A stretch of 39,091 nt of DNA from contig DGSP01000043.1 of the NCBI GenBank assembly GCA_002393555.1, positions 1 to 39,091 of the forward strand. The letters run 5' to 3'. The DNA comes from Prevotellaceae bacterium UBA4359. GTDB lineage: Bacteria > Bacteroidota > Bacteroidia > Bacteroidales > Bacteroidaceae. The position numbers and the translations under genes are program-made. The notes beneath the pieces were generated by a model. The model saw nothing but the letters and a program-made list of their open reading frames with translations, had not been told where the DNA came from and made no database searches. Of the stretch, positions 21,382-31,500 are shown piece by piece; within the stretch, counting starts at the first letter, position 1, and each line of letters begins with the position of its first letter.

Positions 21382-22146
21382 CTAATCGTTAAGTTTTGCC
21401 TTGATGAACTCGCGGTTGAGGCGGGCAATGTTGGCGATGGTTTCGCATTTTGGACATACGGCTTCGCAAGCGCGGGTGTTGGTGCAGTTGCCGAAGCCGA
21501 GTTCGTCCATCTTGGCCACCATTGCCTTGGCACGACGGGCTGCCTCTACGCGACCTTGTGGAAGGAGGGCGAGTTGCGACACCTTCGAGGAGACGAAGAG
21601 CATGGCAGAGCCGTTCTTGCAGGCTGCCACGCAGGCACCGCATCCGATGCAGGAGGCGCAGTCCATGGCCTCGTCGGCATCTTCCTTGGGGATGAGGATG
21701 GCGTTGGCATCCTGTGGAGCACCTGTGCGGACGGTGGTGTAGCCACCTGCCTGGATGATTTTGTCGAAGGCAGAGCGATCGACCATGCAGTCCTTGATGA
21801 CAGGGAAACCAGCCGAACGCCAAGGCTCGATGGTGATGACGTCGCCCTCGTTGAATTTGCGCATGTAGAGTTGGCAAGTGGTGGCTCCACGCTCGGTCTT
21901 GCCGTGAGGCGTACCGTTGATGTAGAGCGAGCACATGCCGCAGATGCCCTCGCGGCAGTCGTGGTCGAACACGAAAGGCTCCTTGCCTTCCTCAATCAAC
22001 TGCTCGTTGAGGATGTCGAGCATCTCAAGGAATGAAGTATCGCCTGGGATGTCCTTCATTACCTTCTCTTCAAAATGACCCGCATCTTTCGGACCATTCT
22101 GCTTCCAGTATTTTACTGTGAATGATTTTAATACTTTTTCAGCCAT
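21382..22146 (-). CDS. sdhB: Succinate dehydrogenase/fumarate reductase iron-sulfur subunit
   Basis: 254 residues. The ferredoxin domain carries the [2Fe-2S] cysteines in CREGICGMC (C64, C69, C72) and C91. The C-terminal domain has CASCIGCGACVAAC (163-176) and CTNTRACEAVCPKC for the [4Fe-4S] and [3Fe-4S] clusters. It passes electrons between the flavoprotein and the haem-containing membrane anchor. In Bacteroidales this complex mainly works as fumarate reductase, ending the fumarate branch to succinate and propionate. It is last of the order sdhC-sdhA-sdhB; 6 bp separate it from sdhA, so the two are one transcript. Confidence 0.96.
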   Translation of the reverse strand: MAEKVLKSFTVKYWKQNGPKDAGHFEEKVMKDIPGDTSFLEMLDILNEQLIEEGKEPFVFDHDCREGICGMCSLYINGTPHGKTERGATTCQLYMRKFNEGDVITIEPWRSAGFPVIKDCMVDRSAFDKIIQAGGYTTVRTGAPQDANAILIPKEDADEAMDCASCIGCGACVAACKNGSAMLFVSSKVSQLALLPQGRVEAARRAKAMVAKMDELGFGNCTNTRACEAVCPKCETIANIARLNREFIKAKLND

Positions 22147-22152
22147 AGTTCC

Positions 22153-24135
<1,983 letters not shown>

Positions 24136-24147
24136 AACTTTATTTGG

Positions 24148-24315
24148 GTGAAAAGTGAAAAGTGAAAAGTGAAAAATCTAAATTTCCTTTAGACCAACAC
24201 CTGCTTCTCACTATGAATTACTTTTTTCTTTTTGATTATGCGGTGAAGAGTGTCCAGCAGAACAAGCGAGCAATCAGTTACTTAGATTTTTCACTTTTCA
24301 CTTTTCACTTTTCAC
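24148..24315. repeat. Perfect 34-bp inverted repeat of GTGAAAA heptamers (between sdhC and sdhA)
   Basis: The left arm 24148-24181 consists of three GTGAAAA units plus GTGAAAAATCTAA, and the right arm 24282-24315 is its exact complement; the loop is 100 bases. The same arm end with AAGTTAC next to it recurs at 37.62 kb. Confidence 0.92.
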
Positions 24316-24326
24316 TTTGCTAATAA

Positions 24327-25034
24327 TTACATCCAGAAAGGAACGACTTTTCCGTCCATGCCGCCAAGCATGTCGGGACAGAGGGTGAAAGCGAGGGCTA
24401 CGATGGCAAACATGGCCATCACGACGGTTGACCAGATGTAGCCGATGCACTTCCAGCGCAGCAGCCACGTGTGACCGCTCCAGCCGAGTGTCTGCATGGC
24501 CGACCAGAAGCCGTGGGTGAGGTGCATCCAGATGGCCACAATCCAAATGAGGTAGAGCACCGTGAAGATGGGGTTCTGGAACGTGTACTTAATCCAGCCG
24601 AAGCCATCCGTGGGAGCAATGTTGTATTCAGCACCGATGATTTCAGCCCACATCATGTTGGCCCAGAAGTCGTGGAGGTGCAGGATGAGTCCCAGGCACA
24701 CGATGATGCCGAGCACCAGCATGTTCTGGCTGGCCCATTCCACCAGTTTGGGTTTGTCGGTGATGGCATACTTGTTGTTGCCACGTGCCTTCCGGTTCTG
24801 GAAGGTGAGGATGAAGGCGAAGACGATGTGAACAACCATGAGGGCTGCCAGGACGCAGGTGGCCGCAATGGCATACCAGTTGCTGCCCAGCAGTTCACAA
24901 ATCTGGTTGTACGCCTCCGCACTGAAGAGTGCCACGACGTTCATGCAGGCATGAAACGTCAGGAAGAGGATAAGCGCCAAGCCAGACACCGACATGATCA
25001 CTTTCCTTCCGATTGAAGAGTTTGTTAACCACAT
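24327..25034 (-). CDS. sdhC: Succinate dehydrogenase/fumarate reductase cytochrome b subunit
   Basis: 235 residues with five hydrophobic segments (about 11-32, 55-78, 105-125, 156-175, 200-222), the pattern of the single-chain, two-haem anchor of type-B complexes (as in Wolinella and Bacillus). Histidines in TFHACMN (H28), MVVHIVF (H68), LHLHDF (about 119-121) and WMHLTHGFW (about 171-174) are candidates for haem ligands. It holds the quinone site and carries electrons to or from menaquinone. First gene of the operon, preceded by a TATTTTTG promoter box 64-71 bp upstream. Confidence 0.93.
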   Translation of the reverse strand: MWLTNSSIGRKVIMSVSGLALILFLTFHACMNVVALFSAEAYNQICELLGSNWYAIAATCVLAALMVVHIVFAFILTFQNRKARGNNKYAITDKPKLVEWASQNMLVLGIIVCLGLILHLHDFWANMMWAEIIGAEYNIAPTDGFGWIKYTFQNPIFTVLYLIWIVAIWMHLTHGFWSAMQTLGWSGHTWLLRWKCIGYIWSTVVMAMFAIVALAFTLCPDMLGGMDGKVVPFWM

Positions 25035-25097
25035 AAAATGTTAAAGAATTTAAGTTATTAAATTGAGTTATTTTTGTTTTTCGCAAAAGAATAAATG

Positions 25098-25129
25098 CAA
25101 AAATACCTTTAATTTCCGAAACTCCCAAG
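25098..25129 (-). promoter_or_regulatory. Promoter of sdhCAB
   Basis: Minus strand TATTTTTG (25105 to 25098) matches TAnnTTTG; CTTG lies 20 bases upstream. The leader would be about 60 bases. Confidence 0.6.
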
Positions 25130-25274
25130 CCTTTTCGGGAAAATGTTTGTTTTTACCGCACATTTTTCTCTCCTCCACCCCCTTTCTTGCCTCAAAAGTC
25201 AGTTGGATTTGATAAAATGCACCACTTTATTTTATATATAATGTATGCTCTCTTCTTTCTACTTTCCCAAGGAC

Positions 25275-25321
25275 TGTGTACGCACACAAAAAACTGTGCT
25301 TTTTGCTTGTGTGCGTACACA
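25275..25321. repeat. Perfect 15-bp inverted repeat, 17-base loop
   Basis: Arms TGTGTACGCACACAA (25275-25289) and its complement (25307-25321). It lies between the sdhC promoter and the divergent promoter at 25401. No T-run follows, so it is either an operator/cruciform or an mRNA hairpin. Confidence 0.85.
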
Positions 25322-25400
25322 TATCTTGATATACGTCAACAAAACACCCTGTTTTTGTCAAAAAGTGCTGCTTTTTGTTGGTTACACTCGCAAAAGGCCG

Positions 25401-25408
25401 TACCTTTG
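25401..25408 (+). promoter_or_regulatory. Promoter -7 box of the structured leader / 25-residue peptide unit
   Basis: TACCTTTG matches TAnnTTTG; GTTG lies 20 bases upstream (25377-25380). Transcription would start near 25413. Confidence 0.65.
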
Positions 25409-25412
25409 CATC

Positions 25413-25765
25413 GTCAAAAGGAAACAGGGGGTCGCAAGCGAGTGACAGACAACCTTCCTGAGACACACAAAACAAAAGTGAGAAAAAATTAGTTTTTCTA
25501 TCATATAGGTTTTGGTAAAGGTATTAGATTTAGGTTAGTAAAAGATTGTTATTTAGGAGCCAGGTCTTCGTGAGAAGCCCTACTCCAGTTTTTGAAAGTT
25601 CCAGCCGCAAGGCTACAATATATATAAGGTAAGAAGATAAAAGTTCTCGATAAGAAAGGTAAAAGATTGCCCCAACAAGCAAAAGGCAAAAGAGAATAGA
25701 GTAAGAATTGGTTTAGTTAAACATTTAACATTATTATTCATTAAATTAAGAAAGGAGATTGTTTT
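25413..25765 (+). ncRNA. Structured 5' leader or non-coding RNA candidate
   Basis: About 350 bases between promoter and peptide start, with no open frame. Hairpin 1 (25556-25586) has the stem GGAG...CTCC, an inner stem AGGxCTTC/GAAGxCCT and a GTGA loop. Hairpin 2 (25603-25614) is AGCC-GCAA-GGCT. Both loops are GNRA tetraloops, typical of folded RNAs. A five-pair stem TTGCC/GGCAA (25667-25689) follows. The family is unknown to me; riboswitch, attenuator or independent RNA all remain open. Confidence 0.45.
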
Positions 25766-25843
25766 ATGGAAACTATGACAATGATCGCAGTGGCTATCGT
25801 GGCTGTAGCAGCCATCGTAAGCAATGTCTCAATCTTCAAATAA
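25766..25843 (+). CDS. 25-residue hydrophobic peptide with a near-perfect Shine-Dalgarno site
   Basis: The frame METMTMIAVAIVAVAAIV... ends at TAA 25841. Residues 5-24 are uniformly hydrophobic and long enough to cross the membrane once; the last residue is lysine. AAGGAG (25752-25757) lies eight bases before the ATG, an ideal Shine-Dalgarno site, which is rare in Bacteroidota and absent from nearly all other genes here. A promoter upstream and a terminator downstream make a complete unit. No homologue was recognised. Small single-pass peptides often regulate a larger membrane complex or are type I toxins; neither is shown. The sdhC operon starts some 370 bp away in the opposite direction. 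Confidence 0.6.
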   Translation: METMTMIAVAIVAVAAIVSNVSIFK

Positions 25844-25949
25844 TCGAAAGAAGAGACATCTCTGCAAAAAATCCGACAAGACTCAGTGCAATACGGCACT
25901 TGAGTTTCGACGGAGAGAGAGAAAAAAAGTATTAACAAATAATTAAATG

Positions 25950-25989
25950 AGCGACGATTCCGACACCTCGGTCTCGTCGCTTTCTTTTT
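25950..25989 (+). terminator. Terminator of the small-peptide unit
   Basis: Stem AGCGACGA (25950-25957) with TCGTCGCT (25974-25981), inner CCGA/TCGG, then TTTCTTTTT. A bulged stem ACTCAGTGC/GCACTTGAGT also lies upstream near 25895-25920. Confidence 0.85.
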
Positions 25990-26087
25990 GCCCTTTTCCC
26001 TGCCGCTGCTTTTGGTCTGATGCCTCATGCCGGATTCTGCAGTTTCCGGTGGCCCATTTCCCCATCTTTTTCCGACTCGCTTCCACT

Positions 26088-26172
26088 GCCTCAAAACAGG
26101 TGTGACTCACACCCCTATGACAGGTGTGACTCACACCTATGGGACAGGTCTGACTCACACCTGTTTTGAGGC
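26088..26172. repeat. 85-bp array: three palindromes, period 24 bp, with 12-bp inverted ends (copy 2)
   Basis: GCCTCAAAACAG (26088-26099) and CTGTTTTGAGGC (26161-26172) close the element. Units start at 26099, 26123 and 26147 (GGTGTGACTCACACC twice, GGTCTGACTCACACC once). Same length, ends and spacing as the copy at 12584. The rest of 25990-26418 shows no gene. Confidence 0.92.
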
Positions 26173-26418
26173 TCTGAAAGCCCCATGTTGAGGGACTTTT
26201 CAGAAATGCTGTTTCGCTACCCCTTTTCGGGGTGGTTGGGGAATGGTTTTTGAGGTGGTTCAAGGGCTGTTTTTTCCTTGTTCTTGTGTTGAAATTTCTT
26301 CGTCCGTGTTGTCGGCTTACTGGCTGTGCCATGTTCCAAAAGTGCAGGTCTTGTTAAAAAAAACATTAAAAAAAGTAGATTTTTGCTGTGAGAGGCTGTC
26401 TGTCAGCAAAATAAACGT

Positions 26419-26426
26419 TATCTTTG
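26419..26426 (+). promoter_or_regulatory. Promoter -7 box of the FKBP operon
   Basis: TATCTTTG matches TAnnTTTG; no well-placed TTTG upstream. An 8-bp inverted repeat TACCCATG/CATGGGTA (about 26438-26459) follows at the start of the transcript. Confidence 0.6.
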
Positions 26427-26451
26427 CATGTTTTTGTACCCATGTGCATGC

Positions 26452-26607
26452 ATGGGTAAGAAATGTTGTGTGGCATTGTTTGGTCAAAGTAGTGTGGCAC
26501 AGTTGCATGAGAGCGATGTGGCACGGTGTTGGACAGAGGATGTGGCACAGAGAACGGAAGTAAAGAACAATTTTAACTCAAATCAAAAAATAAGAAAAGA
26601 ACAATGA
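26452..26607 (+). CDS. Possible 51-codon leader frame, overlapping the FKBP start
   Basis: The frame MGKKCCVALFGQSSVAQLHE... runs without a stop from the third ATG of the transcript to a TGA that overlaps the ATG of the next gene (ATGA). It would couple the two by translation. It covers the 24-bp repeats (period eight codons, VA in each). Composition is not convincing and no homologue is known. Confidence 0.25.
   Translation: MGKKCCVALFGQSSVAQLHESDVARCWTEDVAQRTEVKNNFNSNQKIRKEQ
26469..26547 (+). repeat. Four units beginning TGTGGCA, period 24 bp
   Basis: TGTGGCA starts at 26469, 26493, 26517 and 26541, each exactly 24 bases on. The remainder of the unit varies. It lies in the untranslated leader of the FKBP operon. 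Confidence 0.85.
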
Positions 26608-27467
26608 AAAAGATTTCTCTGATGGCAGCAGTTGTTGCAATGGCTGCCATGACAATGGTTTCTTGCGATGGTGGCAACAGTGCCTCTCTCAAGGATGGTG
26701 TGGATTCGCTGGCCTACAATCTGGGTGTGGCTCAGTCAGAAGGTTTGAAGCAGTATATGACCATGCAGTTGGGCATTGACTCCACCTACATGGACGATTT
26801 TATCAAGGGTATGAAAGAAGGTGCCGTGAACGAGACTGACCCCAAGAAGGAGGCCTATCTGAAGGGTTTGGAAGTGGGAAAGCAGGTGCAGCAGATGTCG
26901 AAGGGTCTGAGCCAGGAAGTGTATGCCGGCGATTCGACCAAGAGTGTGAACGTGAAGACCATCATTGCCGGTCTGGTGGCTGGATTGAAAGGCACCGAGA
27001 CGATGAAGGCTGAGGAGGCATTCAACAAGTTCAACGAGCAGTTGGAGCCCATCCGCAAGGCCAACACAGAGAAGCAGTTTGCCGACAACAAGGCTGCTGG
27101 CGAGAAGTATCTGGCCGAGAACAAGAAGAAGGACGGCGTGAAGGTGACCAAGAGCGGTTTGCAGTATAAGGTGCTCGTTGAGGGCACTGGTGCGCTGCCT
27201 ACTGACACGACAAAGGTGAAGGTGAACTATGAAGGCAAGTTGATTGACGGTACGGTGTTCGACAGCAGTTACGAGCGCAACCAGCCCTTCACGGTTGATA
27301 TGGCTGCTCCCCACGTGATTGAGGGTTGGGTTGAGGCTCTGAAGATGATGCCTGCCGGCTCCAAGTGGGAAGTGACCATTCCTCAAGAACTGGGTTATGG
27401 CGACCAGAATCAGGGCATGATTAAGCCTTTCTCCACGCTTGTCTTCACGATTGAGGTGCTGAAGTAA
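26604..27467 (+). CDS. FKBP-type peptidyl-prolyl isomerase lipoprotein (FklB/Mip-like)
   Basis: 287 residues. Signal peptide with lipobox MVSC; C21 is the likely lipidated residue. Residues about 28-165 form the helical FKBP N-terminal dimerisation domain (LGVAQSEGLKQY, GLKGTETMKAEEAF, then the long charged helix). The catalytic domain begins at GLQYKVLVEGTG (about 189) and has the core VNYEGKLIDGTVFDSSYERNQP, VIEGWVEALKMMPAGSKWEV, LGYGDQ and STLVFTIEVLK. It would speed proline isomerisation during folding of envelope proteins. First gene of an operon; 22 bp to the second FKBP gene. Promoter and repeat-bearing leader lie upstream. Confidence 0.92.
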   Translation: MKKISLMAAVVAMAAMTMVSCDGGNSASLKDGVDSLAYNLGVAQSEGLKQYMTMQLGIDSTYMDDFIKGMKEGAVNETDPKKEAYLKGLEVGKQVQQMSKGLSQEVYAGDSTKSVNVKTIIAGLVAGLKGTETMKAEEAFNKFNEQLEPIRKANTEKQFADNKAAGEKYLAENKKKDGVKVTKSGLQYKVLVEGTGALPTDTTKVKVNYEGKLIDGTVFDSSYERNQPFTVDMAAPHVIEGWVEALKMMPAGSKWEVTIPQELGYGDQNQGMIKPFSTLVFTIEVLK

Positions 27468-27489
27468 TTGATTAATTGACAATTTGAAA

Positions 27490-28509
27490 ATGAAGAAGAT
27501 ACTCACATTGACCATAGCAGCGTTTGCCATTGCAAACGCTGTTTTCGCACAGACAGAAACGAAGGATTCTATCTGGGCAGCCAAAGAGGCTGCCAAAGCA
27601 AAGAAAGTGAAGGATGCAGCCGATCTCAAAGCCTTCAAGGCAAAGCAGAAAGCAGACTTGGCGGCTTTTATCGAGGCGCAGAAAAAGGGCAAGCCTGCTT
27701 TCAAGGTGGAAAAGCCCGTTCTGGCCAACGCCGGCGACTCGCTGGGCTATATTTTTGGTGTGATGCAGTCCAACGGTCTGAAGCAGTATGCGCAGAACCA
27801 GTTGGGTGTGGACGAAGCCCATCTGTCCCGCTTTGCCGAAGGCATCATCGACCGTGCCAATGCCGACCCCGCCGACAAGGATTTGGCGGCCTACAGTGCT
27901 GGTGGCCAGATTGGCAGCCAAATCCTCAACATGACCCAATCGTTCTCGAAAGACTACTATGCGGCTGACGAGGGCATGAGCGTGAGTCCTGTCATCGTGG
28001 CCAGCGCCATTGTGGCAGGTCTGATGGGTCAGAGCGAGATGGCTCCCGACAGCGCAAACCGTGTTTTTCAGGAGAAGATGACCGCGCGTCAGGCTGCCAA
28101 CAAGGAACGTCTCTATGGCCCCAACCGCTTGGCTGGCGAGAAGTTCCTCGAAGAGAACAAGACCAAGGAAGGAGTGCAGACCACGGCCAGCGGCTTGCAG
28201 TATAAGGTCATCAAGATGGGCAACGGCGAGAAGCCCACTGCCCGTCAGAAGGTGAAAGTCGATTATGAAGGCAAACTCATCGACGGCACCGTGTTCGACA
28301 GCAGTTACAAGCGCGGACAACCTGCCACCTTCCAGGTGAATCAGGTCATCAAGGGATGGACCGAAGCCCTGGAGATGATGCCTGTGGGTTCGGAATGGGA
28401 ACTCTACATCCCCTATCAGTTGGCCTACGGCGACCGCGAGACAGGCAAGGAAATCAAGCCCTATTCAGCCCTGATTTTCAAGGTGGAACTGCACGAGATT
28501 GAGAAATAA
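27490..28509 (+). CDS. Second FKBP-type peptidyl-prolyl isomerase, periplasmic
   Basis: The ATG at 27490 gives 339 residues. The signal peptide MKKILTLTIAAFAIANAVFAQ has no lipobox, so this copy should be soluble in the periplasm while its neighbour is membrane-bound. A lysine- and alanine-rich helix (about 30-75) precedes the FKBP_N domain (LGYIFGVMQSNGLKQYAQNQLG). The catalytic core is VKVDYEGKLIDGTVFDSSYKRGQP, IKGWTEALEMMPVGSEWELYIP and LAYGDRE...SALIFKVEL. The two genes probably arose by duplication. It is followed at 16 bp by the DUF2723 gene. Confidence 0.92.
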   Translation: MKKILTLTIAAFAIANAVFAQTETKDSIWAAKEAAKAKKVKDAADLKAFKAKQKADLAAFIEAQKKGKPAFKVEKPVLANAGDSLGYIFGVMQSNGLKQYAQNQLGVDEAHLSRFAEGIIDRANADPADKDLAAYSAGGQIGSQILNMTQSFSKDYYAADEGMSVSPVIVASAIVAGLMGQSEMAPDSANRVFQEKMTARQAANKERLYGPNRLAGEKFLEENKTKEGVQTTASGLQYKVIKMGNGEKPTARQKVKVDYEGKLIDGTVFDSSYKRGQPATFQVNQVIKGWTEALEMMPVGSEWELYIPYQLAYGDRETGKEIKPYSALIFKVELHEIEK

Positions 28510-28525
28510 AAAAAACAAACTTGAC

Positions 28526-31500
28526 ATGAAGCAATACAAGTTAGTCAACAACATTGTGGGCTGGGCAGTCTTTGCCATTGCGGCATTCACCTACTGCTCC
28601 ACCATCGAACCCACGGCCAGTTTCTGGGACTGCCCTGAGTTCATCACCACCGCAGCCAAACTGGAGGTGGGCCACCCCCCCGGGGCACCTTTCTTCATGC
28701 TCTTCGGCAATTTCTTCTCGCTCTTTGCCAGCGACCCTTCGCAGATTGCCAAGATGATTAACATGATGAACGCCTTGCTCAGTGCAGGCTGCATCCTGTT
28801 CCTCTTCTGGAGCATCACCCACTTGGCCAAGAAACTGCTGGTCGAGGGCGAAGAGGCTCCGTCGGTGGGCCAGTTGCTCGCCATCATGGGCAGCGGCATC
28901 GCAGGTGCCCTCATCTACACTTGGTCTGACACGTTCTGGTTCTCAGCCGTCGAAGGTGAGGTCTATGCCTTCTCCAGTTTCTTCACCGCACTGGTCTTCT
29001 GGCTCATTCTGAAGTGGGAAGACAATGCCGACCGGCCTCACTCCGACCGTTGGATTGTGTTCATTGCCTATCTGGTGGGTCTTTCCATTGGTGTGCACCT
29101 GCTGAACCTCCTTTGTATTCCTGCCATCGTGCTTGTCTATTATTATAAGATGAGCAAGGCTCCTACAGGCAAAGGCTCACTGATGGTGCTGGGCGTTTCT
29201 GTTGTCATCGTGGCCGCTGTGCTCTATGGCATTGTGCCAGGCATCCTGAAAGTGGGCGGATGGTTCGAACTGTTGTTTGTCAACTCCTTCGGAATGCCTT
29301 ATAATATAGGTCTTTACATCTATCTGACCCTGCTGGTCGCTGCTCTTGTGTGGGGACTCTGGGAGACGACCAAGGCGGTGGACAATACACGCATGTATGT
29401 CTCATTCATCGTCTGCACCGCCCTGCTTGGCATCCCGTTCTATGGACATGGAACAGCCTCTATCATCATCGGCATCATCGTGTTGGGCATCCTTGCAGGT
29501 GTGCTTTTCTTCACTAAGAAAGCCACTCCGCGCATTCTCAACACCGCCATTCTCTGCATGACCATGATGACGGTGGGTTACAGTTCATACGCCGTCATCG
29601 TCATCCGTTCCACGGCCAACCCGATGATGGACCAGAACTCGCCAGAGGATGTGTTCACGCTGGGCGAATATCTGGGACGTGAGCAGTATGGCGACCGTCC
29701 GCTCTTCTTCGGACAGACCTACAAGTCGCAGCCAGCCATCAAGGAAAACAGTGATGGTTACCTGACCTACGATACTGAACAAGGCGCACCCGTCTATCAG
29801 CGCAAGGCCAAGGAGAACGAAAGCGAGAAAGATGAGTATGTGAAGATTCGCGACAAGTTCACCCTCAAGTATCCCTCCAACCAGTGCATCCTCTTCCCTC
29901 GCATCTACAGCGACGAACCCATGCACGTGAGGGCCTACGAGTCGTGGCTGGGCAACGTGTCTTATCATTCGGTTGAATACAGAATACCTGGCCGGGAATC
30001 GCGCACCGTGGAGATTCCGGGTCAGATAGACAACATCCGCTTCTTCCTTTCCTATCAGATGAACTGGATGTACTGGCGCTACTTCATGTGGAACTTTGCA
30101 GGTCGCCAGAACGACATTCAAGGTAATGGCGAACTGGAGCATGGCAACTGGCTCTCTGGTTTCGATTGGCTTGACAACATGCGACTGGGCAACCAAGACC
30201 TCCTGCCTTCTGACCTGAAAGAAAACAAGGGACGCAACGTCTTCTTCTGCCTGCCACTCATTCTCGGTCTGATAGGCTTCTTCTGGCAAGCCTTCCGCGA
30301 CAAGAAAGGCATTCAGCAGTTCTGGGTGGTGTTCTTCCTCTTCTTCATGACAGGCATCGCCATCGTCATCTACCTGAACCAGACTCCGCTTCAGCCTCGT
30401 GAGCGTGACTACGCCTATGCGGGGTCGTTCTATGCGTTTGCCATCTGGTGCGGTCTGGGCATCGCAGCCATCTATGAACTCTTGGGCAAGTGGCTTGGCA
30501 CGAAGATGGAACGCCGCATGGCTGCCATCGTGGCTGGTGTAGCGGGTCTTGTGCCTGCTCTGGCAGTGCCTTTGCAGATGGTCAGCCAGACGTGGGACGA
30601 CCACGACCGCTCCGGACGTTATGTGTGCCGCGACTTCGGCCTGAACTATCTGGAGACCATCCCTCACAATGGTGTCATCTACACCAATGGCGACAACGAC
30701 ACCTTCCCGCTCTGGTATAACGAAGACACTGAGGGCAAGCGCACCGATGTGCGTGTGTGCAACCTCTCCTATCTGCAGACAGACTGGTACATCGACCAGA
30801 TGAAGCGTCCGGCCTTCGAGGGTGAAGGGCAGTCAAGCCCGTTGCCCATCTTGTGGGAACGCTACCAATACACGGCAGGCAAGAACGAAATGATTGACGT
30901 GAACCCCGACTTCAACGAAAGCATGACCATTAAGGAAATCGTTCGTTATGTCATGGAGCAAGATTCGGCTCTCGCCCGTCGCTTGTGGGGCGACAACCCC
31001 TTCGAACTGAAGACTGCCATCCATAAGTTCGTCTTGAAGGACTATGAAGGTTTGAGCGCAGAAGATATGGCGGTGGTGAATGACCTTCCCTCCTGTCTGC
31101 CCAGCGACACGCTCTACGTCACCGTTGACAAGGAGGCTGTGAAGCGTTCGGGCATGATGATTCCGACCGACTCTTTGGGCAATGCCGTCATTCCCGACCA
31201 GATGGTCATCAGTCTTGCCGGGCAGGGCCGTGTGTCCAAGAGTTTCATCATGATGCTGGAGATGATTGCCCAAAGCAACTTCTCACGCCCGCTCTACATG
31301 TCCACCACCGTAGGTTCGAGCAACTATGGCAACCTGTGGCGACACTTCATCCAGGAAGGCATGGCATGGCGCATCAGCCCCTTCACTTTCGAGGAGAACG
31401 AGATGTCTTACGGCATGCCTCATACGGTCATTGACACCGACAAGGCCTATGAGAACATGATGAACAAGTATCAGTATGGCAATCTCCGTCAGCCTGACCT

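Noticed and set aside
25187..25492. Plus-strand frame of 101 codons upstream of the structured leader
   Set aside because: It runs through the 15-bp inverted repeat and the promoter at 25401 and has no plausible start site or domain.
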